From the NCBI GenBank assembly GCA_049651845.1, contig JBASCW010000019.1, positions 1 through 8,650 of the forward strand: 8,650 bases of DNA, written 5' to 3'. Positions 6,779 to 8,650 of the stretch are shown here, piece after piece. The position numbers and the translations under genes were made by a program. Position 1 is the first letter of the stretch. Every line of letters begins with the position of its first letter. The DNA comes from RBG-16-66-20 sp049651845. GTDB taxonomy: Bacteria > Pseudomonadota > Gammaproteobacteria > Burkholderiales > SG8-39. Below the pieces are notes generated by a model, which saw only the letters and a list, made by a program, of their open reading frames with translations, had not been told where the DNA came from and ran no database searches.

Positions 6779-7278
6779 CCTACGCCGGGCGCACCCTGAT
6801 GCAGGCCGCGTCCTACGTGCCGCTGATGGTGCTGATCGGCTATTTCTCCAGCGCGCCGGTGTTCGTGCACCTGCCCGCGGACCAGGCACTGCTGCGCCTG
6901 TCGATCGCGCACGCGGCCGAGCTGCGGCACGCCTGCCGCGAGCGCTCGCCTGCGGAACTCGCCAAACTGCCGCCCAACATGCGCGCCGCGCAGGACTGCC
7001 CGCGCGAGCGCTCGCCGCTGCTGGTCGAACTCGAAATCGACGGCGTGGTGGCATACCGCACCGAGGCGCTGCCGGCGGGCGCGCAGCGCGACGGGCTCGC
7101 CACGCTCTACCATCGGCTACCGATCGCCGCGGGCGCGCACCGGATCGTGGTGCGCATGCGCGATCGCCCGCAGGGGGACTTCAATCACGTGCGCGAGGAG
7201 ACCCTGAACCTGGCCGGCGGCGATTCCGTGCTGATCGACTTCAACGCGTCGCGCGGCGGCCTCGAGTTCAGGCGCTGA
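6775..7278 (+). CDS. Membrane-anchored extracytoplasmic protein of unknown function
   Basis: I do not recognise this 167-residue protein. It starts with GTG at 6775, overlapping the previous gene's TGA by four bases (GTGA), so translation is probably coupled. One hydrophobic segment (about residues 13-32) looks like a signal anchor. A stretch rich in Arg and Ala follows, with two cysteines (C54 and C75) spaced so that they could form a disulfide or bind a metal or heme covalently together; there is no CxxCH. The rest (about residues 82-165) is predominantly beta-like, with alternating hydrophobic residues (LLVELEIDG, HRIVVRMRD, SVLIDF), suggesting a beta-sandwich. Being wedged between the two cytochrome b fusions, with overlaps or gaps of a few bases, implies that it serves one or both, perhaps as an extracytoplasmic subunit. 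This is inference from position. Confidence 0.82.
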   Translation: MTYAGRTLMQAASYVPLMVLIGYFSSAPVFVHLPADQALLRLSIAHAAELRHACRERSPAELAKLPPNMRAAQDCPRERSPLLVELEIDGVVAYRTEALPAGAQRDGLATLYHRLPIAAGAHRIVVRMRDRPQGDFNHVREETLNLAGGDSVLIDFNASRGGLEFRR

Positions 7279-7280
7279 GG

Positions 7281-8650
7281 ATGCTGCAGCAGCTTGGCGG
7301 GTTGGCGTTTTTTCTGTTCTGGATCGCCGCCGCAACCGGCATCTACCTGTACGTTCTTCTCGACACCAGTGTCGCAGGCGCCTGGCTGTCGGTGGAGTCG
7401 ATGGGCATCGTGCGCAGCCTGCATCGCTATGCGTCCGATGCCATGGTTCTGGCGACGCTTGCCCATCTGCTGCGCGAATTTCTCCTCGGGCACGCGAGTG
7501 GATTCCGCTGGTTCTCCTGGATCACGGGCGTGCCGCTGATCGTGCTGCTCTACGCTTCGGGCATCGGCGGCTACTGGCTGGTGTGGGACCAGCCGGCGCT
7601 GTTCTCCGCGACCGCCACCGCGGAATGGTTCGACTGGTTCGGCATGGCCTCGGAGCCCTTCGCGCGCAATTTCCTCCTGGCCGACCAGGTCATCGACCGC
7701 CTGTTCACGCTGTTCATCTTCCTGCACATCGGCATCCCGCTCGCGCTGCTCGCCGGCATGTGGGTGCACGTGCAGCGCGTGAGCCGCCCGGACACCTTTC
7801 CCTCGCGCAACCTGGCCGCCGCCACCGGGCTGGCGCTGGTCGTGCTCGCGGCCGCCTGGCCGGCGCGCAGCCACCCGCAGGCCGACCCGGCCGTGGTGCC
7901 CGCCGTGCTGGCGCTCGACTGGTTCTACCTTTTTCCCCATCCGCTGATGTACGCAACCTCGCCCGGCGTCCTGTGGGCGGTCGTCGGCGGCGCGCTCGCG
8001 CTGCTGCTCGCGCTGCCATGGCTCTGGCGCAAGCCGCGCTTGCCGGCGGCGGTGGTGAGCGCGCGGGATTGCAACGGTTGCGGCCGCTGCTTCGCCGACT
8101 GCCCTTATTCGGCGATCGTGCTGGTGCCGCACAGCTCGAAGCGGATTGCGCCGAGGATGGCGCAGGTGCAGCCGGCGCTGTGCGCCGGCTGCGGCATCTG
8201 CGCGGGGGCCTGCCCCTCGTCCACGCCGTTCCGCAGCAGCGAGTCGTACGCCTCGGGCATCGACATGCCGGGGCGCGGGATCGCCGACCTGCGCGGCCAG
8301 CTCGAGCGCGCGATCGCCGCCCTGCGTGAGGCGCCGCGCGTCGTGGTCTTCGGCTGCGACCGCTCGGCCGACGTCGCGGCGCTGCGCTCGGGCGATACTG
8401 CGGCCATGAGCCTGATCTGCGCCGGCATGCTGCCGCCGTCGTTCGTCGAGTACGCGCTGCGCAACGGCGCCGACGGCGTGCTCGTGACCGGTTGCCCCGG
8501 CGGTGCCTGCGACTACCGGTTCGGGCAGCGCTGGCTGGAAGAGCGCTTCGCGGGCGCGCGCGAGCCGCACCTGCGCGCCAACGTGCCGCGCGAGCGCCTG
8601 CGCGTCGCCTGGGCGGGCGACGGTTCGGCGGCCGATTTGCGGCGCCAGCT
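7281..8650 (+). CDS. Diheme cytochrome b fused to two [4Fe-4S] clusters and an MvhD-like domain (partial, runs off right edge)
   Basis: The frame is open from ATG at 7281 to the window end (456 full codons). Residues 5-250 are a cytochrome b module paralogous to the preceding fusion, with heme ligands H48/H62 and H149/H163 (both pairs 14 apart) and a PEWY-like LDWFYL (212-217). It lacks the longer N-terminal amphipathic region of its sister. Residues 260-315 are a two-cluster ferredoxin: C264-x2-C267-x2-C270-x3-C274-P and C301-x2-C304-x2-C307-x3-C311-P. From about 352 it matches MvhD/FrhD, the hydrogenase iron-sulfur subunit: FGCD (C359), LICAGML (C380), GADGVLVTGCPGGAC (C405, C410). MvhD passes electrons from hydrogenase or formate dehydrogenase to HdrA-type flavoproteins. 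Here it is tied to membrane hemes, which suggests exchange between quinone or the oxidoreductase and a soluble HdrA-like or other flavoprotein. The start follows the previous stop by two bases. The remaining C-terminus is not visible. Confidence 0.92.
   Translation, partial: MLQQLGGLAFFLFWIAAATGIYLYVLLDTSVAGAWLSVESMGIVRSLHRYASDAMVLATLAHLLREFLLGHASGFRWFSWITGVPLIVLLYASGIGGYWLVWDQPALFSATATAEWFDWFGMASEPFARNFLLADQVIDRLFTLFIFLHIGIPLALLAGMWVHVQRVSRPDTFPSRNLAAATGLALVVLAAAWPARSHPQADPAVVPAVLALDWFYLFPHPLMYATSPGVLWAVVGGALALLLALPWLWRKPRLPAAVVSARDCNGCGRCFADCPYSAIVLVPHSSKRIAPRMAQVQPALCAGCGICAGACPSSTPFRSSESYASGIDMPGRGIADLRGQLERAIAALREAPRVVVFGCDRSADVAALRSGDTAAMSLICAGMLPPSFVEYALRNGADGVLVTGCPGGACDYRFGQRWLEERFAGAREPHLRANVPRERLRVAWAGDGSAADLRRQ

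Noticed and set aside
3992..7054. Very long open frame on the minus strand (1020 codons) opposite senC and the cytochrome b-reductase gene
   Set aside because: It has the same shadow composition, rich in Arg, His, Gln and Ala, and covers well-supported plus-strand genes. Stop codons are rare in this frame because of the codon bias on the other strand.
7279..7280. Search for terminators or extra promoters in the gaps between operon genes
   Set aside because: Gaps after 656 are at most 31 bases, several genes overlap or abut, and no hairpin followed by a T run was seen.
4841..8650. Possible artefactual joining of cytochrome b to the redox domains by missing stop codons
   Set aside because: Both fusions read through in a single frame with intact domains on both sides and short, plausible linkers, and the two genes show the same design independently.
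1..8650. Mobile elements, CRISPR arrays, tRNA or rRNA genes
   Set aside because: No transposase, terminal inverted repeats, regularly spaced repeats or structured RNA signatures were recognised by eye; essentially the whole window is accounted for by coding sequence and one control region.

Overview
The window is GC-rich, tightly packed bacterial DNA. It holds one long rightward operon (656 to beyond the right edge) and the start of a divergent leftward gene (549 to beyond the left edge). The protein families point to a proteobacterium, most likely a betaproteobacterium: the ferredoxin-reductase module is close to the CDP-6-deoxyglucoseen/phenol-hydroxylase reductase type common there, and a CuA heme-copper oxidoreductase followed by SenC/SCO recalls the norSY-senC clusters of ammonia oxidisers. 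This placement is inferred from remembered family features, not from a search.

Layout. 1-549 (-): membrane protein resembling heme A synthase (COX15/CtaA), cut by the left edge. 550-655: divergent control region with a perfect FNR/ANR/DNR-type palindrome, TTGAT-N4-ATCAA, at 583-596. 656-838: 60-residue single-span membrane protein. 851-1387: CuA-bearing subunit II. 1397-3112: subunit I of a B-family-like heme-copper oxidoreductase. 3144-3995: protoheme IX farnesyltransferase (CtaB). 4001-4840: SCO/SenC copper chaperone. 4841-6778: diheme cytochrome b fused to a [2Fe-2S]/FAD/NAD(P)H reductase. 6775-7278: membrane-anchored extracytoplasmic protein of unknown function. 7281-8650 onward: a second diheme cytochrome b, fused to two [4Fe-4S] clusters and an MvhD-like iron-sulfur domain, cut by the right edge.

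How the parts may work together. Subunit I keeps all six metal-binding histidines, but the residue that should be the cross-linked active-site tyrosine (His+4 in helix VI) is glutamine (Q235). With the FNR-type box, this suggests a CuA-containing nitric oxide reductase derived from the oxygen reductases rather than an oxidase. CtaB and the divergent CtaA-like protein could supply a modified heme, and SCO could load CuA. The two cytochrome b fusions are paralogues: the same membrane module carries two different soluble redox heads, one for NAD(P)H and one of the MvhD type that normally talks to HdrA-like flavoproteins. They look like two electron entry (or exit) points between soluble carriers and the membrane, placed in the same operon as the terminal reductase. 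This pairing is the most novel thing in the window; its physiological direction and partners are inference.
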